DNA from: Wielerella bovis
GTDB taxonomy: Bacteria; Pseudomonadota; Gammaproteobacteria; Burkholderiales; Neisseriaceae
DNA: 64,000 bases
Direction of reading: 5' to 3'
NCBI RefSeq assembly: GCF_022354465.1
Contig: NZ_CP092361.1
Coordinates: 2,138,522-2,202,521 of the forward strand
Positions 8,348-16,968 of the stretch are shown here, in pieces. A program made the translations under genes and the position numbers. Positions within the stretch are counted from its first letter, which is position 1, and each line of letters opens with the position of its first letter. The notes beneath the pieces are model-generated. The model did no database searches. It was given only the letters and a program-made list of their open reading frames with translations, and was not told the origin of the DNA.

Positions 8348-9298
8348 ATGAAAAAAATAATCACATGTTTCTTGGCATTACCCGCATTGTCGATGGCAAA
8401 TGATGAACAACAAAATACATGGATAGACCGTGCGCATGGAAAAGTCAGCACAACCTTGGATAAAACAGCTCATCGTTTGGACGATTGGTTTGGCGAACCT
8501 GACCCCAATCGCCCAGCCAGCGCAAATTTACGCATATTATTGGACACGCATTGGAATGCGGACGATGGCGCGACATTTAAACCGCGTGTTCGGGGGCGTG
8601 TGCGTTTGCCCGTGTTAGAGCGCAAATTAAGCGTGGTCTTTGGCGATGATTCGCTGGACGAAGAATTGGGCAACAGTAATCATCTGGATAATGGTCAAAC
8701 CCTGCGCGAGCCTGATGAAAAACGTTTTGCCAGCAAACGCAGTCGTGATGATAATTCGTCATTAGCATTGCGTTGGTCAGATGTTAGCCAAACGTTAGGC
8801 GTGGACGGCGATGCGGATATTGGTATTCGCTCAGGCAGCGATTTGTATGCGCGTGTGAAATTGGGGAAAACATGGCAACATTCGGCAAATTGGCGCAGTC
8901 GGGTGGAACAAATGTATCGTTATGGCGTGAAAAGTGAACATTATGCACGTTCGTCATACGAACTGAAATATGCACCAAATAATCAATGGTTTGTCGCCAA
9001 TGAATTATGGGCAGATTATCGGCACGATGATGATGTAGAAAATTGGGGTTGGGGAGATAGTGTGTATCGCCAGCATCATTTTCAAGGCAATAAACGCTTG
9101 AATTATGGTGTATTTGTGGGCGGCGATATTGATAATAGGCAGCCTGAAATCAATACTTACGGTCCATTTGTTGGCTGGCGGCAACCTGTTTGGCGCGATT
9201 GGTTATTTGTGCAAACTGAATTGAATTATTACAACAATCGCAAAGAAAATCGCTCCCATCGTGCAGGTGGATTATTGCGCGTGGAAGCATTATTTTAA
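8348..9298 (+). CDS. Putative outer-membrane beta-barrel protein
   Basis: A 316-residue protein with a signal peptide (MKKIITCFLALPALSMA, cleavage expected before ND). The mature part alternates polar and aromatic residues in short strands (for example LYARVKLG, YGVFVGGD, WLFVQTELNYY) and ends in Phe, the classical outer-membrane C-terminal signature recognised by the BAM complex. Strand density is highest from about residue 140 to the end. No enzymatic motif is visible and I cannot assign a named family. One in-frame DUS (RQPE) lies near residue 265. Transcription ends in a DUS inverted pair. Confidence 0.65.
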   Translation: MKKIITCFLALPALSMANDEQQNTWIDRAHGKVSTTLDKTAHRLDDWFGEPDPNRPASANLRILLDTHWNADDGATFKPRVRGRVRLPVLERKLSVVFGDDSLDEELGNSNHLDNGQTLREPDEKRFASKRSRDDNSSLALRWSDVSQTLGVDGDADIGIRSGSDLYARVKLGKTWQHSANWRSRVEQMYRYGVKSEHYARSSYELKYAPNNQWFVANELWADYRHDDDVENWGWGDSVYRQHHFQGNKRLNYGVFVGGDIDNRQPEINTYGPFVGWRQPVWRDWLFVQTELNYYNNRKENRSHRAGGLLRVEALF

Positions 9299-9340
9299 TT
9301 TATAAATCATTGATTATATTGAATTATATTTAAGATAAAA

Positions 9341-9376
9341 GGCAGCCTGAAAACGTGAAATTGTTTTCAGGCTGCC
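9341..9376. terminator. DUS inverted-pair terminator between convergent genes
   Basis: GGCAGCCTGAAAAC (9341-9354) pairs with GTTTTCAGGCTGCC (9363-9376). It separates the outer-membrane protein gene from ubiC, and its right arm overlaps the ubiC stop codon. Confidence 0.7.
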
Positions 9377-9831
9377 CTAATATTTGCAATAGCTGGCAAA
9401 AAATATTCTGCCAAATACAATTTATCGCCGTCCCAATCAAACGATGAACGCCGCGCCAAAAGATAATGTTTGGGTGTGGCAAATTGCATTTCGCTGCGCG
9501 AGAGTTTCAGGCTGCCTGAAAACAAAATCGTACCCAGCGGCGTGTTGCCACAATGCAAAATCTCACGCCATTGCGATTGCATCGTGCAGACACTTTGTGC
9601 ATGAACCACAGCCATATCGTCCAATAACAAAGTTACGCGCCGAGAAAATACGGTTTCAGGCAGCCTGAAATCAACAAAATCATGTTGGTTCGTTTCCCCC
9701 AGCGTATCTAATTGCACGGAAAATGTGCCCAACTGCGACAAAGTTTGCGTGAGCGATGGCGCGATGGCAATCGGGCGCAACCATTCTGCGTGGGCAGGAT
9801 AATCTGTATGCCAATGTAACATTCTTTGCAT
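9367..9831 (-). CDS. ubiC: Chorismate pyruvate-lyase
   Basis: A 154-residue cytosolic enzyme converting chorismate to 4-hydroxybenzoate and pyruvate, the first committed step of ubiquinone synthesis. LLLDDMAVVHAQS (residues about 68-80), the PLGTILF motif near residue 97, LLARRSSF near residue 124 and the C-terminal AEYFLP, which supplies the catalytic-site glutamate, identify UbiC. The stop TGA is provided by a DUS, so the last residues RAA are DUS-encoded; two further DUS lie in frame. No ubiA neighbour is present. The ATG at 9831 is 36 bases from the clpP stop, so clpP and ubiC may be one transcript. Confidence 0.9.
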   Translation of the reverse strand: MQRMLHWHTDYPAHAEWLRPIAIAPSLTQTLSQLGTFSVQLDTLGETNQHDFVDFRLPETVFSRRVTLLLDDMAVVHAQSVCTMQSQWREILHCGNTPLGTILFSGSLKLSRSEMQFATPKHYLLARRSSFDWDGDKLYLAEYFLPAIANIRAA

Positions 9832-9866
9832 GATGTAATATTTTTCAGGCAGCCTGAAAAACGTTT

Positions 9867-10487
9867 TTATACAATATCTACGCGAGAAGTAATCACTTTA
9901 TCAATCAAACCATATTCCATCGCTTCTTGCGCGGACATGAAATTATCGCGGTCGGTATCGCGTTCCACTTGCTCTAACGATTTGCCCGTATGTTCCGCCA
10001 ACATTTGGTTTAATTTGCCTTTTAATTTCAACAACTCACGCGCATGGATTTCAATATCCGATGCTTGACCGCCCAAACCACCGCTAATCAATGGTTGATG
10101 AATCATCACACGACTATTGGGCAGCGCGAAGCGTTTGCCTTTTGTGCCAGCCGACAACAAAAACGCGCCCATGCTCGCTGCTTGACCCAAACACAAGGTT
10201 TGCACATCGGGCTTGATGAATTTCATCGTATCGTAAATACTCATGCCCGCCGTTACGCTGCCCCCTGGCGAATTGATGTAGAAATAAATGTCTTTGTCAG
10301 GATTTTCGCTTTCCAAAAACAGCAGTTGCGCCACCACCAAATTGGCAGTATGGTCGTTGACAGGACCAACCAAAAAGATAATGCGCTCTTTGAGCAAGCG
10401 TGAATAAATGTCAAAAGCGCGTTCACCGCGACCGCTTTGTTCAATCACGGTGGGGATTAAAGTATTGTTTTGAATTTCGGGGAACAT
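9867..10487 (-). CDS. clpP: ATP-dependent Clp protease proteolytic subunit
   Basis: A 206-residue serine protease that forms the tetradecameric chamber working with ClpX or ClpA. The catalytic triad is visible as Ser105 in GQAASMG, His130 in RVMIHQP and Asp181 in DRDNF. Length and the MFPEI start are typical. It is on the same strand as the upstream trigger-factor gene, but a strong terminator separates them and clpX does not follow; ubiC does instead. The 5' region contains a probable degenerate miniature element. Confidence 0.97.
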   Translation of the reverse strand: MFPEIQNNTLIPTVIEQSGRGERAFDIYSRLLKERIIFLVGPVNDHTANLVVAQLLFLESENPDKDIYFYINSPGGSVTAGMSIYDTMKFIKPDVQTLCLGQAASMGAFLLSAGTKGKRFALPNSRVMIHQPLISGGLGGQASDIEIHARELLKLKGKLNQMLAEHTGKSLEQVERDTDRDNFMSAQEAMEYGLIDKVITSRVDIV

Positions 10488-10532
10488 AATTTTTCTTTCA
10501 TATTATTTAGGATATTCACTTTCAGGCAGCCT

Positions 10533-10649
10533 GAAACCTGTACAAAATCCCTATTTTATCTTTGGCGTGGCGCTTACATAATATGTCTGCACATTCTGTA
10601 ATGCTATCGTTTTGAACCACGCGCAAATCTAGGGTTTTACCAAAGTTTC
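10533..10649. repeat. Possible degenerate IS5/IS1106-like miniature element
   Basis: The left edge GAAACCTGTACAAAATCCCT and right edge AGGGTTTTACCAAAGTTTC are imperfect inverted repeats resembling the ends of the element at 23111-23220. It lies in the 5' region of clpP. Internal sequence differs from the other copy, and internal GCGTGG/CCACGC pairing could give a folded RNA. Confidence 0.4.
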
Positions 10650-10672
10650 AGCCTAAAAATACATAATCTAGC

Positions 10673-10717
10673 AAAAAAGCACCAAGCAATCAAATCAATC
10701 GCTTTGGTGCTTTTTTG
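10673..10717 (-). terminator. Terminator after tig
   Basis: AAAAAAGCACCAAGC pairs with GCTTTGGTGCTTTTTT around a 13-base loop, ten bases after the tig stop on the minus strand; a T-run follows in that direction. Confidence 0.85.
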
Positions 10718-10726
10718 TGAAACAAA

Positions 10727-12031
10727 TTAAGCGTCTGTGCCCATAATTTCGTCAAAGCTCAATGTTTTTTCTGTTACTTTGGCTTTACCGAAAACAAACT
10801 CAACCACATTAGCTTCAACTGCCAAATTAGTTGGACCAGCCAAACGGCTAGGGTCTGCAAAGTACCAATCAATCACTTCTTGTGAATCTTCATAGCTATC
10901 TGCAAATTCGCTCACAATCGCTTTCACTTGTTCATCGGTTGCTTTCAAATTGTTTTCTTCAACCAAAATAGGCAACAACAAGCCCAAAGCAACACGCTCT
11001 TGCGCACGCTCGGTGAACATATCCGCTGGCAAATCAAAGTTTTTCACATCCAAACCTTGTTGCTCGAATTGTTGTTTCATTTCTTCTGCCAAACGTTGCG
11101 CTTCATCTTGCACAAATGCTTTTGGCAAATCAAATGTATGCGCTTGACGCAACGCCGCCATCACAGCATCGGCATTTTGAGCATCCACACGACGTTTCAC
11201 TTCACGGCTTACATTTTTCTTCACTTCTGCACGCATTTTGGCAACATCGCCATCTTCAATACCCAAAGCTTTTGCAAAATTTGCGTCTACTTCTGGCAAT
11301 TCAGCTTCTGCCACATTATGTACCGTAATGGTAAATACAGCCGTTTTACCTGCCACATCTTTGCCATGGTAATCTTCGGGGAAATTCACTTCCACATCTT
11401 TGCTTTCGCCTTCTTTCAAGCCCAAGCAACCTTTTTCAAATTCAGGCAGCATTTGACCTTGACCCAAAACGAAAGGATAGTTTTTAGAAGAACCACCTTC
11501 AAATGGCACACCGTCAATTTTACCTTCAAAATCAATAATCACACGGTCGCCATCTTGTGCTTCACGCTCCACGCGGTTGAAACGAGTACGTTGTTTACGC
11601 AAAATTTCAATCGTGTTATCCACTTCTTTGTCGCCCACTTCCGAGATAACTTTTTCAATTTCCAAAGCAGACAAATCGCCAATTTTGATATCAGGATAAG
11701 TTTCGTAGATGAATGCTACTTTGAACGCATCTTGGCTTTCTTCTTCAAGTGGCTCAATGCGAATGACCGCAGCGATACGCAAATTTTGTTCTTGCGCTAC
11801 TTTGTTGAATTCAGCTTGCGCCAAATCATTCAAGACATTGTTTTGAATGTTCGCGCCATACATTTGCGCAACCATTTTCAACGGTGCTTTACCAGGACGG
11901 AAACCATCAACTTTCACACGTTTTTGCGTTTTTTTCAATTCTTTGTCGGTTGCTTCGTTAATCGCCAACCAAGACACGGATACGACTACTTTGCGTTCCA
12001 AATTTTCCAATGTTTCAACAGTTACGCTCAT
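10727..12031 (-). CDS. tig: Trigger factor
   Basis: A 434-residue ribosome-associated chaperone and peptidyl-prolyl isomerase. The N-terminal domain carries the ribosome-docking GFRPGKAPLKMV (residues about 44-55, containing the G-F-R-x-G-x-x-P signature). The FKBP-like isomerase domain follows at about 160-245 (GDRVIIDFEGKIDGVPFEGG), then the helical C-terminal domain. Length is standard. The ATG at 12031 follows AAAGAGACCGCC. It is transcribed alone and ends in a strong hairpin, so clpP downstream has its own promoter. Confidence 0.97.
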   Translation of the reverse strand: MSVTVETLENLERKVVVSVSWLAINEATDKELKKTQKRVKVDGFRPGKAPLKMVAQMYGANIQNNVLNDLAQAEFNKVAQEQNLRIAAVIRIEPLEEESQDAFKVAFIYETYPDIKIGDLSALEIEKVISEVGDKEVDNTIEILRKQRTRFNRVEREAQDGDRVIIDFEGKIDGVPFEGGSSKNYPFVLGQGQMLPEFEKGCLGLKEGESKDVEVNFPEDYHGKDVAGKTAVFTITVHNVAEAELPEVDANFAKALGIEDGDVAKMRAEVKKNVSREVKRRVDAQNADAVMAALRQAHTFDLPKAFVQDEAQRLAEEMKQQFEQQGLDVKNFDLPADMFTERAQERVALGLLLPILVEENNLKATDEQVKAIVSEFADSYEDSQEVIDWYFADPSRLAGPTNLAVEANVVEFVFGKAKVTEKTLSFDEIMGTDA

Positions 12032-12178
12032 GGCGGTCTCTTTCGTTAAAATAGTTAATCGGTTTAAAGGGATAGATTAAAGCGCACGATTTTAGCACAG
12101 TTCTGCTTTTCAGGCAGCCTGAAAATAGTGCAAAAAATGCTAAAATATTCTTTTTTTAATGCAGCCTGAAAGCCAAGT

Positions 12179-13024
12179 ATGTTAAGTTACCGCCACGCCT
12201 TCCACGCAGGCAACCACGCCGATATGTTGAAACATTTTATCTTGTATTTGGTGTTAGATTATTTTAATCAAAAAGACAAACCCTATTGGTATATTGATAC
12301 ACATAGCGGTGCAGGCGTGTACGATTTGCGTGATGATGCCGCACAAAAAATTGGCGAATACGCGGACGGCATTGCACGTTTTCAGGCTGCCCCAGCCTTG
12401 CCAAAATTGGTGGCGGATTTTGTGGCACACGTTGGCGCAAGTTTACCCGAAACGCATTTATATTGCGGCTCGCCATGGTTAGCACAAAGTTTATTGCGCG
12501 ATTCGGACAAAATGCGTTTATTTGAATTACACCCAACTGATTTCAGGCTGCTTTTGGATAATATGCGTGCAGCAAATTTGGGACGGCGCTGCATTGTCAA
12601 ACAAGAAAATGGTTTTGCAGGATTAATTGCCTTGTTGCCACCAGCCACGCGCCGCGCTGTTGTGTTGATTGACCCGCCGTATGAGCAAAAACAAGATTAT
12701 GCCAGCGTGGTGCAAACGCTGAAAGATGCCTTGAAACGTTTTGAGCAGGGCTGTTATCTGCTGTGGTATCCGTGTTTGAGCCGAGAAGAAAGTCGCACGC
12801 TGCCTGAAAAATTGGTCAAACTGATGCACACTAATTATTTGCACGCGCAATTACACGTCCACACGCCACGCGCAGACGGATTTGGTATGCACGGCAGCGG
12901 TATGTTTGTGCTCAATCCGCCCTATTTGTTGGCAAAACAATTACAGGAAACGCTGCCTGAAATCACGCGCGTATTGGCGCAAGATGATGGGGCAAAATTT
13001 GTGTTGGATTATCAAATCAAATAA
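12179..13024 (+). CDS. rlmJ: 23S rRNA (adenine-2030-N6)-methyltransferase
   Basis: A 281-residue SAM-dependent enzyme that methylates A2030 of 23S rRNA. The N-terminal MLSYRHAFHAGNHADMLKH is the diagnostic RlmJ (ComJ/YhiR) start, YIDTHSGAGVYDL near residue 38 is the SAM motif and VLIDPPYE near residue 161 is the catalytic D-P-P-Y motif. The start ATG follows a DUS-like GCAGCCTGAAAG. It is a single-gene unit ending near a miniature repeat and a DUS pair. Confidence 0.95.
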   Translation: MLSYRHAFHAGNHADMLKHFILYLVLDYFNQKDKPYWYIDTHSGAGVYDLRDDAAQKIGEYADGIARFQAAPALPKLVADFVAHVGASLPETHLYCGSPWLAQSLLRDSDKMRLFELHPTDFRLLLDNMRAANLGRRCIVKQENGFAGLIALLPPATRRAVVLIDPPYEQKQDYASVVQTLKDALKRFEQGCYLLWYPCLSREESRTLPEKLVKLMHTNYLHAQLHVHTPRADGFGMHGSGMFVLNPPYLLAKQLQETLPEITRVLAQDDGAKFVLDYQIK

Positions 13025-13168
13025 AACCTGTATTCGTAAGATTGATAGCTTGATTTTATTGACAATTCGTGCAAATACAAGGCGGATTTTCATACCAATA
13101 TCGGGATTATTGGCGTGAAAAGCCAACGCAGTAGGTGCATGAAGTGGCGATATTATGAATACGGGTTC
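13025..13168. repeat. Second miniature repeat family (uninterrupted copy)
   Basis: The edges AACCTGTATTCGTAA and TTATGAATACGGGTT are inverted repeats (13 of 15 match). Inside lies ATACAAGGCG, a CCAATAT...ATTGGCGTGAAAAG dyad and GAAGTGGCGAT. It aligns along its length with the interrupted copy at 16969-17235. It is non-coding and distinct from CREE, although both contain CAAGGCG. Confidence 0.65.
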
Positions 13169-13177
13169 ATAAGCCAA

Positions 13178-13208
13178 AAGGCAGCCTGAAAAGTTTTCAG
13201 GCTGCCTT
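13178..13208. terminator. DUS inverted-pair terminator
   Basis: AAGGCAGCCTGAAAA and TTTTCAGGCTGCCTT form a perfect 15-base-pair stem around one base, between rlmJ and the convergent carboxypeptidase gene. Confidence 0.75.
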
Positions 13209-13220
13209 AAATATTGAACA

Positions 13221-14357
13221 TTACGCTTCCCGATGCAATTCTTTGCACACTACCAACATCGCATTCAACACACTTTCGCCCAAACGCAAGGAACGTTGTC
13301 CATTCCAGCCAAAATCATCATCGGGCAAATTATCGTTATCCTTAAACGGCATTTCCAAAGTGTATGCCAAACAATGGAACGTGTTGCCAACATAATTGGT
13401 CGCCAGTGTTAAATTTGCCGTGCCAGTCGCATCTTTGGGATAACCATGAACATCTTGAAAATCGGGCGAGGCAGCCTGAAACGCATCTTTAAACAAGGTT
13501 TCCAATTCCGCAATACGCGGCGAATAATTGGGTACACCTTCCGTGCCTGCCACAAATACATACGGTAAGCCTTCATCGCCATGCACGTCCAAAAACATAT
13601 CCACACCAATTTCGTGCATTTTTTCGCGCACATAATACACTTCTGGGCTACGTTCAATCGTGGGCGCGAGCCATTCGCGGTTCAAATTTGCCCCTGCTGC
13701 ATTGGTACGCAGATTGCCCAAAAATGCGCCATCTGGATTCATATTCGGCACGACATAAAACGTTGCCTTGTCCAACAAAGTACGCGCGGTTGGGTCTTGA
13801 TGGTCAAGCAAGCGCGACAAAAAGCCTTCCATAAACCATTCTGCCATTGTTTCACCAGGGTGTTGCCGCGCGATGACCCAAATTTTCAAATCGCTGTCCA
13901 CTTGGTTGCCAATGGTCAGCAAATTGATGTCGCGCCCTTGCACGGTGCTACCCAAATCATCAATTTGACACAAGCCGCTGCCTTGCGCTTCGCCGAGCAA
14001 ATTCAGATGTTGTTCATGCGAATATGGTTCAAAATAAGCGTAGTAAATGCTGTTGGCAAGCGGCGTATGCGTGATGATGAGTTCGCCGTTTTCGTATACG
14101 GTTGGTACGCGAAACCAATTTTGACGGTCGTATGATGCAACCGCCTGATAACCGTCCCAGCCGTCTGGATAGGCGGCTTCGTGTGCATCTTCAAAATGCA
14201 TCACGCAGTTGGTATACGCCGCACCTTGTAGGCGAAAATAAAACCATTGTTTGAAATCAGATGCGTTATCGGGGCGCAATGCTAAACGAATGTGTTCTGG
14301 ATTGGATAAATCGCGCACAATCACTGCGCCTGCGTCAAATTGGGTGGAGATTTTCAT
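13221..14357 (-). CDS. M14-family zinc carboxypeptidase
   Basis: A 378-residue protein related to cytosolic carboxypeptidases of the M14 family (AGBL/Nna1-like). The N-terminal beta-sandwich domain (about 1-125, with WFYFRLQGA) precedes the peptidase domain. Zinc ligands are visible as RQHPGE near residue 165 and DVHGDE near residue 258; ANLNREW binds the substrate carboxylate, and LEMPFKDN near residue 342 holds the catalytic glutamate. There is no signal peptide, so it is cytosolic. Bacterial substrates of this group are uncertain. It is transcribed alone and flanked on both sides by DUS hairpins. Confidence 0.88.
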   Translation of the reverse strand: MKISTQFDAGAVIVRDLSNPEHIRLALRPDNASDFKQWFYFRLQGAAYTNCVMHFEDAHEAAYPDGWDGYQAVASYDRQNWFRVPTVYENGELIITHTPLANSIYYAYFEPYSHEQHLNLLGEAQGSGLCQIDDLGSTVQGRDINLLTIGNQVDSDLKIWVIARQHPGETMAEWFMEGFLSRLLDHQDPTARTLLDKATFYVVPNMNPDGAFLGNLRTNAAGANLNREWLAPTIERSPEVYYVREKMHEIGVDMFLDVHGDEGLPYVFVAGTEGVPNYSPRIAELETLFKDAFQAASPDFQDVHGYPKDATGTANLTLATNYVGNTFHCLAYTLEMPFKDNDNLPDDDFGWNGQRSLRLGESVLNAMLVVCKELHREA

Positions 14358-14396
14358 ATTCGCGTCCTGCTGGAAGAAATAGGTTTCATTATAGCG

Positions 14397-14433
14397 TTTT
14401 CAGGCTGCCTAAACCATAAAGGCAGCCTGAAAA
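14397..14433. terminator. DUS inverted pair between divergent genes
   Basis: TTTTCAGGCTGCCT and AGGCAGCCTGAAAA flank a 9-base loop. It sits upstream of both neighbouring genes, so here the pair is not at a gene end and may only be an uptake signal. Confidence 0.5.
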
Positions 14434-14571
14434 CACATCAAAGATTGGTTTTACGTTTATTTTCCGATAAGATAATGAATGCTACTGAATAAGCAATCGC
14501 TACTGATTTTTCAGGCTGCCTATTTTGTTTTGCGAAAAATAAAATCATCATTTTACGCCACGAGATTGATA

Positions 14572-15627
14572 ATGAAAAAACTGATTCTCCCTGCCCTGAT
14601 AATTGCTTTGATTGTCGGCGGTTTTTATGTCTATCAACAAAAAAATAAATCGGCACTACCCGATAATATTGCCCAATCCAACGGACGTTTGGAATTGGAA
14701 CGTTACGATGTGGCGAGTTTGTACGCTGGGCGCATTCAAGCGATGCACGTGGACGAAGGCAGCGAAGTGAAAGCAGGCGATGTGTTGGCGGAATTGTCAT
14801 CGGAAACAGTTGTCAGCCGCGTGGAAGAAGCACAAGCGGGCGAAATGGCGGCGAAAGAAGCGGTACAACGCGCCCAAGCGGGTGTGAAACAAGCGCAAGA
14901 AGCGGTGGCACGTGCCGATGCTCAAATCGCGGCGCAGTTGCAACAACAAAAATTGGCGCAAATGGAATTGAATAACACCAGCCAGTTGCAAAGCGATTCG
15001 CTGGTGTCGCCAGCGGAAACGCAACGCAGACGTTCGCAACGTGATGGTGCGGTGTCGGCGGTAAAAGCGGCGCAAGCGGCAAAAGCGGAAGCAATGGCGG
15101 CGGTACGTCAAGCACAGGCGCAAGTGGCGGAAGCGCAAGCAGGGGTATTGGCGCGCCAAGCGCAAGTAAAAGCAGCACAAGCGGCGAATAATGACATGGC
15201 GATTGTCAGCCTGAAAGATGGGCGCGTGGAATACAAAATCGCGGAAGTGGGCAATGTGATTGGCGCGGGCAGCAAAGTGGTGAGTTTGCTTGACCCAAGC
15301 GATGTGAGCATGAGTATTTTTTTGCCCAACGCGCAAATAGGCAGCCTGAAAGTGGGCGATGAAGCGCGAATTGTGTTGGACGGGATTGATGCGGTGTTTC
15401 CGGCGAAAATCAGTTTTATTGCGACAGAAGCGCAGTTCACACCGAAAAATGTGGAAACAGCAAATGAACGTGCCAAATTGATGTTTAAAGTGAAATTGAA
15501 AGTGCCGAGTGAAACAGCGTTGAAATACAATGGATTGCTAAAAGGTGGCATGACGGGCAATGGTTTTGTGCGCACCAAACAAGGCAATTGGACGGCGGAT
15601 TTGGCAGTGCGCTTGCCCAAAGAGTGA
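14572..15627 (+). CDS. HlyD-type membrane fusion protein (YhiI-like)
   Basis: A 351-residue periplasmic adaptor anchored by one N-terminal helix (residues 4-20). Then come a biotinyl-lipoyl half (YAGRIQAMHVDEGSEV), a long Ala/Gln/Glu-rich coiled-coil hairpin at about 85-205, and a beta-barrel domain. The second half resembles E. coli YhiI, which works with RbbA and YhhJ. Matching ABC genes lie about 20 kb away (35635-39961) rather than next door. The ATG at 14572 was chosen because a longer frame from 14479 reads through a DUS. The hairpin has tandem AQAxxKQAQ-like repeats. Confidence 0.85.
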   Translation: MKKLILPALIIALIVGGFYVYQQKNKSALPDNIAQSNGRLELERYDVASLYAGRIQAMHVDEGSEVKAGDVLAELSSETVVSRVEEAQAGEMAAKEAVQRAQAGVKQAQEAVARADAQIAAQLQQQKLAQMELNNTSQLQSDSLVSPAETQRRRSQRDGAVSAVKAAQAAKAEAMAAVRQAQAQVAEAQAGVLARQAQVKAAQAANNDMAIVSLKDGRVEYKIAEVGNVIGAGSKVVSLLDPSDVSMSIFLPNAQIGSLKVGDEARIVLDGIDAVFPAKISFIATEAQFTPKNVETANERAKLMFKVKLKVPSETALKYNGLLKGGMTGNGFVRTKQGNWTADLAVRLPKE

Positions 15628-15739
15628 TTTTTAGAGTTTCAGGCTGCCTTAACTTTAATTTAGTAATATTTAACAAGGATGCCTGTTATTTTATAACATA
15701 TATAAATTATTGATTTTAATAAATTTATTTCAATAGTAT

Positions 15740-15769
15740 TTGACACAAAGCTATCAAAGAGCGCATACT
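15740..15769 (+). promoter_or_regulatory. Probable adhP promoter
   Basis: TTGACA (15740-15745) and CATACT (15764-15769) with an 18-base spacer lie 71 bases before the adhP start. Confidence 0.5.
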
Positions 15770-15790
15770 ATGACAACGGTTTTTTATTTA

Positions 15791-15807
15791 GTGTAAAAAT
15801 ATTACAC
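15791..15807. promoter_or_regulatory. Candidate operator upstream of adhP
   Basis: GTGTAA-AAATA-TTACAC is a perfect 6-base inverted repeat with a 5-base spacer, about 20 bases downstream of the predicted transcription start. The position suits a repressor; the regulator is unknown. Confidence 0.4.
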
Positions 15808-15839
15808 ATTTTTCTAACTCTAAATCAGGAGAACGCATC

Positions 15840-16901
15840 ATGAAAATGAAAGCTGCTGTTGTAAACCCAAAAATTGACGGTTTTGTAGAAGTTGTAGAAA
15901 AAGAAATTCGCCCATTGCAATTTAACGAAGCATTGGTTGAAGTGGAATATTGCGGTGTTTGCCATACTGATTTGCATGTGGCAGCTGGCGATTATGGTCA
16001 AAAAGAAGGTCGTGTATTAGGGCATGAAGGCATTGGCATTGTGAAACAAGTAGCTGATGGCGTGAAAGCCTTGAAAGTGGGCGACCGCGTCAGCATTGCG
16101 TGGATGTATGCCGCTTGTGGTGCGTGTGAATATTGCAACACAGGTCGTGAAACTTTGTGCCGCACCGTATTGAACGCGGGTTACACCGCCGATGGTGGTA
16201 TGGCAACACATTGCATTGTCAATGCGGATTATGCGGTTAAAGTTCCTGATGGTTTAGACCCTGCACAAGCATCTAGCATCACTTGCGCTGGCGTTACCAC
16301 TTATAAAGCTATTAAAGTATCAGGCGTACGACCAGGTCAATGGCTGGCAATGTATGGTGCAGGTGGCTTGGGTAATTTAGGTGTGCAGTACGCAAAAAAA
16401 GTGTTTGGTGCACACGTGGTTGCGATTGATGTAAATGATGAAAAATTAGAATTTGCCAAAGAATGTGGTGCAGATTTGGTGATTAATGTAACCAAAGAAG
16501 ATGCAGCAAAAGTGATGCAAGAAAAAATTGGTGGTGCGCATACAGCAGTAGTAACGGCAGTTTCTAAAGCCGCATTTAATTCAGCAATAGATTGTGTCCG
16601 TGCAGGTGGTCGTGTAGTAGCAGTTGGCTTACCACCTGAAAATATGGATTTGTCTATTCCGCGCATTGTGTTGGATGGCATTGAAGTGGTTGGTTCGCTG
16701 GTTGGCACGCGCAAAGATTTAGAAGAAGCGTTCCAATTTGGCGCAGAAGGTTTAGTTGTACCCAAAGTACAACTGCGCTCTTTGGAAGAGACACCAGAAA
16801 TCTTTGAAGAAATGCGTCAAGGCAAAATCACAGGTCGCATGGTTATTGATATGAAAAAAGGTCATAGCGGTTGCTGTGGCGCATGTAGTGGCCAGCACTA
16901 A
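15840..16901 (+). CDS. adhP: Zinc-dependent alcohol dehydrogenase
   Basis: A 353-residue NAD-dependent enzyme interconverting ethanol or other primary alcohols and aldehydes. The catalytic zinc site is CGVCHTD with GHEG (residues about 38-70), the structural zinc site is the [15 protein letters not shown] cluster, and the Rossmann motif is GAGGLGNLG near residue 178. It ends in an unusual Cys/His-rich tail ([12 protein letters not shown]), which could bind metal. AGGAGA lies before the ATG at 15840; another ATG two codons on is possible. A candidate operator in the leader suggests regulated expression. The gene ends in a DUS-type terminator. Confidence 0.93.
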   Translation: MKMKAAVVNPKIDGFVEVVEKEIRPLQFNEALVEVEYCGVCHTDLHVAAGDYGQKEGRVLGHEGIGIVKQVADGVKALKVGDRVSIAWMYAACGACEYCNTGRETLCRTVLNAGYTADGGMATHCIVNADYAVKVPDGLDPAQASSITCAGVTTYKAIKVSGVRPGQWLAMYGAGGLGNLGVQYAKKVFGAHVVAIDVNDEKLEFAKECGADLVINVTKEDAAKVMQEKIGGAHTAVVTAVSKAAFNSAIDCVRAGGRVVAVGLPPENMDLSIPRIVLDGIEVVGSLVGTRKDLEEAFQFGAEGLVVPKVQLRSLEETPEIFEEMRQGKITGRMVIDMKKGHSGCCGACSGQH

Positions 16902-16918
16902 TTTAACCCAATAAAATA

Positions 16919-16955
16919 AGCAGCCTGAAAAATATTTTTCAGGCTGCTTTTTGTT
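16919..16955 (+). terminator. Terminator after adhP (DUS-like arms)
   Basis: AAGCAGCCTGAAAAAT and ATTTTTCAGGCTGCTT form a perfect 16-base-pair stem followed by TTTTG. The arms are a one-base DUS variant (AGCAGCC). Confidence 0.8.
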
Positions 16956-16968
16956 TATTTAATCTAAG

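Noticed and set aside
10558..10648. Possible 6S-like or other structured RNA upstream of clpP
   Set aside because: GCGTGG/CCACGC and CTTTGG/CCAAAG can pair, but no known RNA signature is visible and the edges fit a degenerate miniature element.
10928..12049. 373-codon plus-strand frame opposite tig
   Set aside because: Its composition (Phe/His/Arg rich) is the shadow of the real trigger-factor gene.
14479..14571. N-terminal extension of the HlyD-type protein
   Set aside because: It is translated from a DUS (IFQAAY) upstream of a good start; the true protein begins with its membrane anchor at 14572.
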